A DNA stretch of 38,251 bases from Patescibacteria group bacterium (GCA_022562395.1 JADFPI010000007.1:1-38251); one strand, 5' to 3'. Counted from the first letter of the stretch, positions 15,100 to 23,927 are shown. Numbers and translations are program-made. The notes: generated by a model from the sequence alone, not told the origin.

Positions 15100-15849
15100 T
15101 TAATTTACGGTTAAGCTTCCTATCATACCACGCTCCTTATGACCCGGCACAGCACAATAATATTCAAAAGTTCCTGACTTTGACGGTGTAAACTCAACCG
15201 TGACAGAACCCCCGCTAAGTGACTCATTCACTCCAAGTTCGTCTATCGTAAAGGTGTGTGTACCGCTGTTTGCAAAAGTTATTTTTACCGGCTGGCCCTC
15301 TTTTAAGGTCAGGGTCTTAGGACTAAAAGAAAAGTTGCTCGAGCTCATGCTAATCTCTTTTGCGCCTTGCTCTGCCGCCCCCTCACTTATACTAAATTTA
15401 CTCAAAACAACCACTCCAGAGTCATCCTTTAAGGGAGCGTCCTCTCCTGGAAATTCATAAACTCCGTCCCCGTCGTCTGAATGAAGCATCGCGTATAGAA
15501 CTTCTTCTTCTAGGGTCGACCTACTTAGACTGACTACGACGTCACTATTTCTTCCGCTTAGCAACTCACTGTTTCCAATAACCGGCCCAGGTTTTCCACC
15601 GCCGTCTTCGTGCACAACAACATAGCCAGAATCGACAAGTTCCACACTGGCAACGGTCACGCTTTCTCCTGGTCCTTGATCGTTCGCAGTTACACTATTC
15701 TCTGTTATAGCTACTTCAGTCGTTGTTTCAGGCGGTTGAGTCGTCACGGGAGCCTGGTATCCTCCGCGTAAAAGGAAATACCCACCCACGCCGACGACCA
15801 ACAAAACGATAACCACCCACACTGTTTTATTGCTCATATACTTTATCAC
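15100..15849 (-). CDS. Membrane-anchored protein with DUF7282-like region and C-terminal cupredoxin domain
   Basis: FSFSPKTLTLKEGQPVKITFANSGTHTFTIDEL...GTFEYYCAVPGHKERGMIGSLTV: type-1 copper His, Cys, His, Met ligands. Confidence 0.87.
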   Translation of the reverse strand: MIKYMSNKTVWVVIVLLVVGVGGYFLLRGGYQAPVTTQPPETTTEVAITENSVTANDQGPGESVTVASVELVDSGYVVVHEDGGGKPGPVIGNSELLSGRNSDVVVSLSRSTLEEEVLYAMLHSDDGDGVYEFPGEDAPLKDDSGVVVLSKFSISEGAAEQGAKEISMSSSNFSFSPKTLTLKEGQPVKITFANSGTHTFTIDELGVNESLSGGSVTVEFTPSKSGTFEYYCAVPGHKERGMIGSLTVN

Positions 15850-15861
15850 CTCCCTCCTCTA

Positions 15862-15957
15862 CTAACTTTCAACTAAAACATTAATTTTTTCTGGGTGACC
15901 ACTAGCACAACTTGTCGCCACCGAGCCTATCTGGGTTGCCGTGAACTGAAAAGATAC
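15862..15957 (-). pseudogene. Possible cupredoxin C-terminal remnant
   Basis: Frame VSFQFTATQIGSVATSCASGHPEKINVLVES* preceded by an in-frame TAG and with no start codon; resembles a cupredoxin tail. Confidence 0.35.
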
Positions 15958-16006
15958 CTAACAATAATTTTTGTCCCATAAACATCCCCTTTCTTTTGAG
16001 CTTCGC

Positions 16007-16747
16007 TTACTGCTTGAGTTCTAATACAAAAGCGGCACTTCCAAACTTCTGCAAAAGAAAAGACGAGATAACAGAAAATTTCCCGGTAAACAAAAGTACT
16101 CCAAATATAATCATAATAACCCCGGCTATCTTGTTAAGTAGCGGTGCATAGCTATTTAGTTTTTTAAACTTTGAAGAAAACTTGTCGAAACCTAACCCTA
16201 TTAAAATAAAGGGGAGCCCAAGTCCCAATGAAAAAAGTAGAAGTAGTGGTACTGCTTGAGCGAAGGTTGTTTGAAAACCCACCCAAAATAATATCGCCGC
16301 CAAAACAGGGCCAATACAAGGAGTCCAAGCAAAACCAAAGGTTGTTCCGAGTAAAAATGCCCCAGTAGAAGTTCCCGCATTCCCCTTAAGAGACACTTGA
16401 TAAGTTCTACTTAGGAATGGAATTTGGATGAACTTTCCAAGATAAAGACCGAAAAAGACAAGGAATGCTCCAGCAATGCGCTCCAGAGTGGTGCGATAAA
16501 TAGCCAAACTTCTTGCAAAAGTGTTAACTGTTAGACCAAGTATCAGAAATACCAAGATAAATCCGGAGGTGAAAAGAAGAGCATTTTTCGTAAAAGTCAT
16601 TTTCTGTTTTCCATCAAGTTTTCCTGAAGAGCTTCCTGCGAGGAAACTTACATAAACAGGAGCGATTGGGGCAAGACAGCCTGCAAAAAAGGTTATGAAG
16701 CCTGCAGCAAAGGCAAGAGCAAGGTTAAGAAGCGTTAAAGGAACCAT
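16007..16747 (-). CDS. CcdA-type cytochrome c biogenesis/thiol transport membrane protein
   Basis: ITFFAGCLAPIAPVYVSFLAG..., FGFAWTPCIGPVLAAILFWVG: CcdA Cys motifs. Confidence 0.92.
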   Translation of the reverse strand: MVPLTLLNLALAFAAGFITFFAGCLAPIAPVYVSFLAGSSSGKLDGKQKMTFTKNALLFTSGFILVFLILGLTVNTFARSLAIYRTTLERIAGAFLVFFGLYLGKFIQIPFLSRTYQVSLKGNAGTSTGAFLLGTTFGFAWTPCIGPVLAAILFWVGFQTTFAQAVPLLLLFSLGLGLPFILIGLGFDKFSSKFKKLNSYAPLLNKIAGVIMIIFGVLLFTGKFSVISSFLLQKFGSAAFVLELKQ

Positions 16748-16753
16748 TGGTCA

Positions 16754-17539
16754 TTAGCTTTTAGCGAGCATTGCATCGATTGCTTGCTTAAGTTGTGGGT
16801 ATGGAACTGCTCCGGGAATTAGTTGACTATCCCCTGTTTTAGTATCAAGAAGAATGTTCCCGGGTGTCCCAGTTACGCCCGCTTTAGTTCCCGATTGAAA
16901 GTCGTCACTCACCTTCTGTGCCATTTCTCCAGAGTCTAAACAAGTTTGAAACGCGGATTTGTCAATCCCTACTCCAGCGGCTAAGTCAGGAAGTGTATCC
17001 ATATCAAGTCCGTTATTAGAGGGTGTCACTTCAAATATTTTGTCGGTCAGTGCCCAGAAGCCGTCATTACCCGCAAGCTTTCCTGCACACTCTACAGCCT
17101 CTGCTTGCTTGGGAGCCTTTGAATGTAATTGTTCGAGAGGAAAATGTCTGTATACCCACATCACGTCATCAGGATATTCATCAACGGCTTGTTGAGCCGT
17201 AGGATGAAATCTCTGGCAAAATGGGCACTCTAAATCCGAATACTCAATTAATGCGATACGAGCGTTTCTGTTTCCCTTGACATAGTCACTATCTGTAACC
17301 GGGTCAACTTCTCCTGCCGTTTGTGCTGCTGGCGGTGCCGCCTGAGAATTCCCACCGGTAGCACTGGTAGTACCCGTCACCCTAGTACCTCCACTCTCAA
17401 GATTTTGCACCTTTTGCCAAAGAGTCCCTACAAGAAACGCCAGGCCGATTGACCCGATGAGAAGTATCGGGGTTAAACTTCTTATTGAAGGGATAGTAAT
17501 TGTAACAGTTTTCCTTTTTTTGTTCTTCTCCTCCGCCAT
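16754..17539 (-). CDS. Membrane-anchored DsbA-family thiol oxidoreductase (paralog of 2671-3483)
   Basis: YSDLECPFCQRFHPTAQQAVDEY...GVTGTPGNILL. Start MAEEKNKKRKTV (17539), not 17596, because promoter elements lie between. Confidence 0.9.
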   Translation of the reverse strand: MAEEKNKKRKTVTITIPSIRSLTPILLIGSIGLAFLVGTLWQKVQNLESGGTRVTGTTSATGGNSQAAPPAAQTAGEVDPVTDSDYVKGNRNARIALIEYSDLECPFCQRFHPTAQQAVDEYPDDVMWVYRHFPLEQLHSKAPKQAEAVECAGKLAGNDGFWALTDKIFEVTPSNNGLDMDTLPDLAAGVGIDKSAFQTCLDSGEMAQKVSDDFQSGTKAGVTGTPGNILLDTKTGDSQLIPGAVPYPQLKQAIDAMLAKS

Positions 17540-17541
17540 GT

Positions 17542-17580
17542 TTACTACAGAGTGTAGTAATTTATTTACCTTCCTGTCAA
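17542..17580 (-). promoter_or_regulatory. Putative BlaI operator/promoter upstream of dsbA
   Basis: Perfect dyad TTACTACA-gag-TGTAGTAA (17542-17560); TTGACA (17580-17575) 18 nt from TACACT. Confidence 0.7.
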
Positions 17581-18500
17581 TAGGTAACGTTAACAAAAGA
17601 CATCGATGTCTGGCTACTCATATTCTCTTCCAAGCAGTCAGTTGAGCACTGATTATTATTACAGCTTTCTTCAGTAATACCACCTTTATTCTCTACTGCG
17701 TGACTTTGTATTGGAAAAAGAAAAAGTGCCAGGCCCACAAAAACTACCAAAGAAGAGATGACAACACTTGATTTTTTCACCTGGTGATTATTCCTTTTCG
17801 AAAAAGAAGGATAGAGTGAGAATTTATCTTGAGAAGTTATTTTTCTCAAAGCCAGGTTAAGATACCTACTGCTTCTTTGTTTATCCACGGTAAATTTGTC
17901 TGATTCTTCCTCTAACACAATCCTCATTTTCTTGGTTAAATCTTTCAAAAGTGGAACAAAAAACAAAGAGGATGATAAAACCTCTCCTATAATAAGCAGT
18001 AAGGGGTGCCTGTTTTTGGAGTGATAAGACTCGTGCAGGACAACCGCTTCAAGCTCGCGGTAGGTCAATTTCTTGATTAAACCTGAAGAAATGATAATCT
18101 TCGTGTTTGATAAATTGGCAGTAAAAGCTAAATCCTTCTTTGAATCAATGATTATCACACTGTCTTTTTGAATAAAGTTTTTAGCAAGAATTCTTTCAAG
18201 TTCAGAGGGTAAAACAAAAACTCTTCTTTTGAGAAGTTTTTTGAGCTTATTTCTAGTTTTGATATGAGAAAAAATGGCTTTTGAAAAAAATATCAGAATT
18301 ACGAGTGCGGCTATCAGGCTAAGCAAAAGCCCAGTATAGTGAGCCCCTGAAGACAACAAAGTTGAAGCGGCTTGCCGGCAGACTTCAAGAAAATGTCCCA
18401 AGGTCAAATATAAGTATTTCCTCAAAAGCATAAAAATACTCAAGATTGAAGCAGAAAAGATTATTGATATTGGAGCAAAATATCTAAGTTCTACTCTCAT
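17577..18500 (-). CDS. BlaR1-like M56 membrane metallopeptidase with short Cys/Met-containing extracytoplasmic tail
   Basis: LEAVVLHESYHSKNRHPLLL (HExxH) with N-terminal TMs; ends TM + EESCNNNQCSTDCLEENMSSQTSM; no penicillin-binding domain. Confidence 0.82.
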   Translation of the reverse strand: MRVELRYFAPISIIFSASILSIFMLLRKYLYLTLGHFLEVCRQAASTLLSSGAHYTGLLLSLIAALVILIFFSKAIFSHIKTRNKLKKLLKRRVFVLPSELERILAKNFIQKDSVIIIDSKKDLAFTANLSNTKIIISSGLIKKLTYRELEAVVLHESYHSKNRHPLLLIIGEVLSSSLFFVPLLKDLTKKMRIVLEEESDKFTVDKQRSSRYLNLALRKITSQDKFSLYPSFSKRNNHQVKKSSVVISSLVVFVGLALFLFPIQSHAVENKGGITEESCNNNQCSTDCLEENMSSQTSMSFVNVTY

Positions 18501-18868
18501 TTGGATTTCCTAAACCAGAAGGAAATCTTTCTCCTTCTTTTGGCAGAAATTTTACCAACTTCATCATTAAAAGCAGTAATAGCTTCTTCCCCAAACTGCT
18601 CCACTAATAAGTTTAATGCGCGCCCAACAATAGCCCTTGCAGCTTGCTTCTTGGTCTTTTTTGGAGAATAAACATATGCCCTGCCCTTCCTTTTTCTCTC
18701 TAGATAGCCTTTTTTGGTAAGCCTTGTCATTATTGTCATAACAGTTGTATAGGCAATTTTGCGCTCACGTCGCAAGCACTTGCAAACCTCTCTAACCGAA
18801 ACATTTCTCTCGCCCCACAAACAAGCCATCACTTCTTGCTCCAAAGGACCTAGCGAAAAACTTACCAT
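18497..18868 (-). CDS. BlaI/MecI/CopY-family transcriptional repressor
   Basis: LGPLEQEVMACLWGERNVSVREVCKCLRRERKIAYTTVMTIMTRLTKKGYLERKRKGRAYVYSP: canonical BlaI wHTH. Confidence 0.95.
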   Translation of the reverse strand: MVSFSLGPLEQEVMACLWGERNVSVREVCKCLRRERKIAYTTVMTIMTRLTKKGYLERKRKGRAYVYSPKKTKKQAARAIVGRALNLLVEQFGEEAITAFNDEVGKISAKRRRKISFWFRKSK

Positions 18869-18869
18869 A

Positions 18870-18908
18870 TACTACAGATTGTAGGAGTATTAAGGTATTT
18901 AAGCAATA
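18870..18908 (-). promoter_or_regulatory. Putative BlaI autoregulatory operator/promoter
   Basis: TACTACA-gat-TGTAGGA (18870-18886), 1 nt from the start codon; TTGCTT-N17-TACAAT promoter with -10 inside the operator. Confidence 0.65.
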
Positions 18909-18990
18909 GAAAGTTTAGCCCTTAAGGCGAAAAACCATCATGGTCGGGTTGCGATTAGCAGCGACAAAAAAACTTCTTTTTTAGCTACCT

Positions 18991-20508
18991 CTACTTTAGA
19001 TTATATATCTTGGAGTATTTTTTATTTATATAGTCTAAAAAGTGTTGAGGGTTTAAAGGTTTGCCGGTTACTTTTTTAATCAACTCATCTGACCGGTAAA
19101 GGCCTCCGTGTTGGTGAATATTGGCTCTTAGCCAGGATAAAATTGTGCCCAGCTCTCCCCTTTCAGCCAGGTCTTCTAAGTTAAGCTCTTTTTGCATTTC
19201 TCTTGTAAATTGGGCAGCATACAAGTTGCCCAAGGTGTAGGTCGGGAAATAGCCCATCGGGGCAGTAGACCAGTGGACATCTTGCAAAACTCCCTCGCGG
19301 TCGGTTTTAGGGGTAACTCCCAAATATCTTTTCATTTTAACTCTCCAGATTTCTGGTAAATCGGTTGCTTTTATTTTCCCATTCACCATTTTTTCTTCTA
19401 ATTCGAACCTAAGGGCAATATGAAGATTGTAAGTAACCTCATCGGCTTCCGTACGTATAAAACTTGGTCTCACTTGATTAAAAAGAGAAAAAAGAGTTTC
19501 TGCCCCAACCTCGGAAAGCTGTCCGGGAAAGAATGCTTGGAAAATCGGAGTAATAAACTTCATAAACTCAAAACTTCTTCCAACCTGATTTTCCCAAAAA
19601 CGAGATTGGGACTCGTGAATTCCCAAAGAAACCCCTCCTTCAAGAGGTGTTGCACTATATTCTTCTTTAACTCCCTGCTCGTAAAGCCCGTGGCCCGCCT
19701 CGTGCATGGCAACCATTAAGCCCTCCCTAAAATCCTTGACATTGTAGCGATTGGTAATTCTCACATCGAAGCGGCCAAGCTCGCTGGTGAAGGGGTGAGA
19801 AGGTGAAATATCGTCCATCCGGCCGGCTTCCAAATCATAACCCATACGGCGAAGAACAAAAAAACAAAGCTGCTCTTGAGCGTCTTTGGGATAATCCAGC
19901 TCGCCCTCAACCAAATAAGACTTCTCACTATAATTTTTGCTCTTCATAATTTTTTTCAAAATCTTCGTTAGTTCCGGTTGCAGTTTTCCAAATATTTTTT
20001 TGCACTCTATTGCTGTTAGATCCGGCTCGTATAAATCTAAAAGTGCATCGTAAGGATTATCTCTGTAACCTATGTGACCGGCGATAATTTGGTTTAGCTT
20101 TATTAATTTCTTAAGGTGCGGCAAAAATTCGCTAAATTTATCTTTTTTCCTAGCCTCGTCCCAGACAACGGTAGCCCTAGTTGTCGTTTCTGAAAACTCG
20201 ACAATTATTTCTTTTGGGACTTTGAAGTAAAATTTACCGGCGTGTCTTAAATTCCTTAATATTGCCTTCTCTTCAGGCTTTAAACCAGAAAGTTTTGTGT
20301 CTTCTACAAGTTTCTTAAACTCCGGATCCAGCCATTTCTCGGTAATAATCTTGGTCAAGTGAGCAATTTGGGCAGCGCGCCCTTCAACCCCCTTTTTAGG
20401 CAAATTAACCCTCAAATCCCAGCCCAAAACTGCCTCTGTTTTTCCAAGGAGGCTTATTTGCCTGTATTTTTCAAGAAGGTTTTTGACTTTCCTGTTCTTT
20501 ACTTTCAT
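18991..20508 (-). CDS. M32 family carboxypeptidase (Taq-type)
   Basis: LLGKTEAVLGWDLRVNLPKKGVEGRAAQIAHL, MVAMHEAGHGLYEQG, IHESQSRFWENQVGRS. Confidence 0.95.
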   Translation of the reverse strand: MKVKNRKVKNLLEKYRQISLLGKTEAVLGWDLRVNLPKKGVEGRAAQIAHLTKIITEKWLDPEFKKLVEDTKLSGLKPEEKAILRNLRHAGKFYFKVPKEIIVEFSETTTRATVVWDEARKKDKFSEFLPHLKKLIKLNQIIAGHIGYRDNPYDALLDLYEPDLTAIECKKIFGKLQPELTKILKKIMKSKNYSEKSYLVEGELDYPKDAQEQLCFFVLRRMGYDLEAGRMDDISPSHPFTSELGRFDVRITNRYNVKDFREGLMVAMHEAGHGLYEQGVKEEYSATPLEGGVSLGIHESQSRFWENQVGRSFEFMKFITPIFQAFFPGQLSEVGAETLFSLFNQVRPSFIRTEADEVTYNLHIALRFELEEKMVNGKIKATDLPEIWRVKMKRYLGVTPKTDREGVLQDVHWSTAPMGYFPTYTLGNLYAAQFTREMQKELNLEDLAERGELGTILSWLRANIHQHGGLYRSDELIKKVTGKPLNPQHFLDYINKKYSKIYNLK

Positions 20509-20531
20509 GATTAGAGTCGATTATATCAAAT

Positions 20532-21026
20532 ATGATTTACTATATCTTTAGACACGGGGAAACTCACAGTACAAAGTATAACGTCCCTTATGACGACAAA
20601 ACAGTCGTCTCTTCTAATATTCTCCCGGAGTCAAAACAAGTTATTAAAAGACTTGCTAACTATTTAAAAAACAAAAATACGGATTATTACGTATCTTCTC
20701 CGGTTAAGCGCTGCAGGCAAACTGTTGAGGTAATCAAAGAAGAAATTGATATATCTTTTGTTTTCGACAAAAGGCTGACCGAATTTTATAACGAACCACT
20801 TGATCAAATGGTTGATAGATTAAAAGATTTTCTAAGAGAAACCAAAGAAAAAGGGTTTAAAAGTGTCGCGGTTTGCAGCCACGGCGAGCCTGTTTCTGCA
20901 TTGGTTAATCTTCTCACCAAAGGCTCGTTCTCCGAAGCTGATCTTCATCAATTCCCGCCAACCGGGATATTACTTGAAGTATCAGATAAAAATACAAAAT
21001 TTATAGATTTTAACGAAAAAGTCTAA
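20532..21026 (+). CDS. Histidine phosphatase (phosphoglycerate mutase-like) family protein
   Basis: YYIFRHGETHS, YVSSPVKRCRQTVEVI, SVAVCSHGEPVSAL. Confidence 0.9.
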   Translation: MIYYIFRHGETHSTKYNVPYDDKTVVSSNILPESKQVIKRLANYLKNKNTDYYVSSPVKRCRQTVEVIKEEIDISFVFDKRLTEFYNEPLDQMVDRLKDFLRETKEKGFKSVAVCSHGEPVSALVNLLTKGSFSEADLHQFPPTGILLEVSDKNTKFIDFNEKV

Positions 21027-21044
21027 CTTTTAACAAGAACTTCA

Positions 21045-22025
21045 TCATATCTTCTTCGGCTGAAACTTAGGGTTTTGGCTTAAAACTTCCTCTAATTTCT
21101 CCTTTGTCAAAAGTCCTTTCTGGGCGCCGATGTGCTGGATAACAAAAGCCGCATTAACAGTCCCCCAGCGCATCGCTTCGGCCATATTATGCCCATAGGT
21201 AAGCGCGCCAATAAAACCGGTCGAAAAGCTATCCCCACTTCCGGTGCGTTCAACTATCGGAGCATCAAAGATGTCTAGGAAATAAGCTGTTTTACCGTCG
21301 AAGGCATATGAGCCTTTAGGACCATCAGAAATAACTACTATCTCTGGGCCTTCTTTTTTTAAGTCAGTAAGAAGCTTCTTTATATCTTTTGACTTACCCA
21401 CCAGTCTTTGGGCTTCTTCCCTATTGACAAGCAAGACCTCTGTTACCGTAAGAATAGGCCTTAACTTCTCTACGCCTTCTTTAAGCTGGAAAGTGCCGGG
21501 GTTAAATCCCAATTTAGCCTTAGTCTCTTTTACCAAAGCAGGGATTTGTGCGTGCAGCCTTTCGTGGCCGGCTGCAAGCGAGGAAAAGTATATCCACCGG
21601 CTTTTATCAAGCTTGGGGAGAGAATATTCCCTGTGTTCATGAAAGACTAAAATTGTGCGCTCTCCCTTAAAATTTATCACGGCTGAATAATTAGTTCCCT
21701 TATTCTTGTCAAACTGAATGTAGTCCGTGGCTACCCCTTCGGATTTTAGTTTTTCGAAAGCTTCCTGGCCAGGACTATCATCTCCCAAAATGGTGTAGAG
21801 GGCTGCTTTTAGGCCCAAGCGAGCGGAGCCGACAGCATTATTGGCAGCGTTTCCTACCGCAGGAACTTTAGTAACCTTGGTTACGGGAACTTTGTCGGCA
21901 TAATTGATACAAAGAACACAGGCCTCTTTGTCGATATTGCAAACCGCCGTCGCCTCGTCTATTTCCAAAAACATATCCAGGGTGGTATCGCCAATTGAGA
22001 TAATGTCAAACTTAGCTTCTGCCAT
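21045..22025 (-). CDS. PfkB-family carbohydrate kinase
   Basis: VPAVGNAANNAVGSARLG, VVISDGPKGSYAFDG, ERTGSGDSFSTGFIGAL. Confidence 0.92.
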   Translation of the reverse strand: MAEAKFDIISIGDTTLDMFLEIDEATAVCNIDKEACVLCINYADKVPVTKVTKVPAVGNAANNAVGSARLGLKAALYTILGDDSPGQEAFEKLKSEGVATDYIQFDKNKGTNYSAVINFKGERTILVFHEHREYSLPKLDKSRWIYFSSLAAGHERLHAQIPALVKETKAKLGFNPGTFQLKEGVEKLRPILTVTEVLLVNREEAQRLVGKSKDIKKLLTDLKKEGPEIVVISDGPKGSYAFDGKTAYFLDIFDAPIVERTGSGDSFSTGFIGALTYGHNMAEAMRWGTVNAAFVIQHIGAQKGLLTKEKLEEVLSQNPKFQPKKI

Positions 22026-22064
22026 ATTAATAGATTACCACGGATTTGCGCGGGAATATCATCG

Positions 22065-22310
22065 TCATAGCTTCGAAGGAACTTGCAACAAATAGCCAAT
22101 AATAATCAGGACTATTCCCAATATACCGATGTACCTTTCTCTCTTCATTTCGGAAAACACTTTCTCGTCAACTCTATGCTCCTTCCAAAAGCGATGATGT
22201 ACCCGAATTGCCGTGTAGGCAACCATGACCTTGCCAATCATATCCAGGGTTGAGCCGAGAAATTCCATTTTTGAAAAACTACAAGAAAAATGCGAAAAAC
22301 AAAAGCACAA
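22065..22310 (-). CDS. Small membrane protein
   Basis: Two hydrophobic segments; probable start MEFLGSTLDMIGKV. Confidence 0.55.
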   Translation of the reverse strand: MCFCFSHFSCSFSKMEFLGSTLDMIGKVMVAYTAIRVHHRFWKEHRVDEKVFSEMKRERYIGILGIVLIIIGYLLQVPSKL

Positions 22311-22812
22311 TTACATTCCCCACCCAGTAAAGGATATCTTTTTGCCTATCGACCACAAGTGGAAACTGACGAAACCAATTCTCAAGACTTCCCAAATCAA
22401 GAAAATCAACCAGTTGGTCTACTAAAAGATGCAGCCCTAGCCCCAAAACCAGCCCCCGACCGAATATACTTCCGGAAGAAGTTATGATAAGAAAGGTGAG
22501 GACAAGAAAAAGTAGCTGGAAAAGTACTGTGTGAAAAATCAGCTCACCCCTAGCCCTTCTTCCCTCAAACAAAGCCTTAATCGTAGAGGCAAATTTCCTT
22601 TTACTAATTAATTCTTTTATTCTTAAAGAATTAAGCTCTTCAGGTTTGATTAAATAGACATAGAGCAAGTGGTCAATATCAGGCAAAAATGTACCTAAAA
22701 TTCCCCCTATCCAAAGTGGATAAAAAGAAAAACTAAACCACCCTTTAGCAAGATGCATTAAGATGAAGAAAGTGAAAAGAAAAGATAAATGTATGAATAC
22801 TTCTTTTCTCAT
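22279..22812 (-). CDS. Multi-TM membrane protein (DUF457/YdjM-like)
   Basis: GGILGTFLPDIDHLLYVYLI, GELIFHTVLFQLLFL, GLHLLVDQLVDFLD. Confidence 0.6.
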   Translation of the reverse strand: MRKEVFIHLSFLFTFFILMHLAKGWFSFSFYPLWIGGILGTFLPDIDHLLYVYLIKPEELNSLRIKELISKRKFASTIKALFEGRRARGELIFHTVLFQLLFLVLTFLIITSSGSIFGRGLVLGLGLHLLVDQLVDFLDLGSLENWFRQFPLVVDRQKDILYWVGNVIVLLFFAFFL

Positions 22813-22855
22813 AACAGCCCCTTACAATTCATCATGCAATTTTCTGGCTAGTTAT

Positions 22856-23140
22856 TCAAGTTTCCGCAGTGGGTAGAATTCCAAAACCCTCAAACTCCCC
22901 GGTTGCTTCTTCCCAATTAATGTCTATATGTTTAACACCTGCTAGCATCGGGCCACGCTTGCATTTTTTAATCATATCTTCGACATCCTTTTTTGCTCCC
23001 TCAAAAACCGCCTCTACTCTCCCATCAGCCAGATTCCTAACCCACCCGGTCAGGCCTAAGCCTTGAGCATTTTTCCTCACCCAGTACCTGAAACCAATCC
23101 CATGAACTCGCCCTTCAATGAATACATGTGCTCGAATCAT
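22856..23140 (-). CDS. acyP: Acylphosphatase
   Basis: HVFIEGRVHGIGFRYWVRKNAQGLGLTGWVRNLADGRVEAVFEG. Confidence 0.95.
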   Translation of the reverse strand: MIRAHVFIEGRVHGIGFRYWVRKNAQGLGLTGWVRNLADGRVEAVFEGAKKDVEDMIKKCKRGPMLAGVKHIDINWEEATGEFEGFGILPTAET

Positions 23141-23195
23141 GCTGAATAATTACCAATAAATACCAATTTCCAATAAAACCAATAACCAATTAAGT

Positions 23196-23567
23196 TTATT
23201 TCTTTCGGGCTGATTTTCTACTAGCATTTGAAATAATTTTACTTACAATTGCAACTATCTCTTTACCTTCGCTCTGAAGTTCTTTCGCTCGCTTTTGCCC
23301 GCCCGGGTTTATCTCACCAATAAGACGAAGCCAAAAGTTCGTTTCTTTGCCTTCTTTTCTTACAATGCTGTAGCGGTGAACGAACTCCTTATTAGTCGCA
23401 GCACCATCGGCTTCCTGGTCATTCGCTCCCATTGAAGTTACAGATTTGAGAATTTGATTGATTATTACTTGGCTAGTTGGAGTTCGGGGCAAGCGTTCAA
23501 CGAATTTAATCACGCCTACAATAAATTTAAAGATTCTCTCGTGTATATCATATTTTTTATTTGACAT
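23196..23567 (-). CDS. Four helix bundle (S23/IVP-like) protein
   Basis: VIKFVERLPRTPTSQVIINQILKSVTSMGANDQEADGAATNKEFVHRYSIVRKEGKETNFWLRLI. Confidence 0.85.
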   Translation of the reverse strand: MSNKKYDIHERIFKFIVGVIKFVERLPRTPTSQVIINQILKSVTSMGANDQEADGAATNKEFVHRYSIVRKEGKETNFWLRLIGEINPGGQKRAKELQSEGKEIVAIVSKIISNASRKSARKK

Positions 23568-23601
23568 TGGTGCTCATTTGTATTTATTGGGTTATTGGTA
23601 C

Positions 23602-23925
23602 TTATTCCAATGGCTGCCAGAGGCAAGCCTCAATATCAACATGCATCTCATCTCTAAACTTTACACCTTCATCTAATAGCCTCCTTCTTTGTTCACGAGG
23701 TCCATCAACTGCAAAGTTGGCAGCTAGCTTGCCTTCTTTGTTTACGACACGATGACACGGACAATTGGGGTCGCGGTTAGCGTGCAGCGCCCAACCTATT
23801 TTTCTTGCGTCCCGCGTTCCAGCCATCTTGGCAAGCTGTCCATAGGTAACCACCTTCCCCTTGGGGATTTTTTTAATTATCTTGTAAACCTCTCCGAATA
23901 ATCCTTCTCTTTTTTGGTATTGCAT
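23602..23925 (-). CDS. MGMT-family DNA-binding protein (ATL/Ogt C-domain)
   Basis: IPKGKVVTYGQLAKMAGTRDARKIGWALHANRDPNCPCHRVVNKEGKLA; PCHRV with only the C-terminal domain. Confidence 0.92.
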   Translation of the reverse strand: MQYQKREGLFGEVYKIIKKIPKGKVVTYGQLAKMAGTRDARKIGWALHANRDPNCPCHRVVNKEGKLAANFAVDGPREQRRRLLDEGVKFRDEMHVDIEACLWQPLE

Positions 23926-23927
23926 AC

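Noticed and set aside
13458-18908. Classical beta-lactamase (bla) operon
   Set aside because: No beta-lactamase gene is present and the BlaR1-like protein lacks a penicillin-binding domain, so the target genes appear different.
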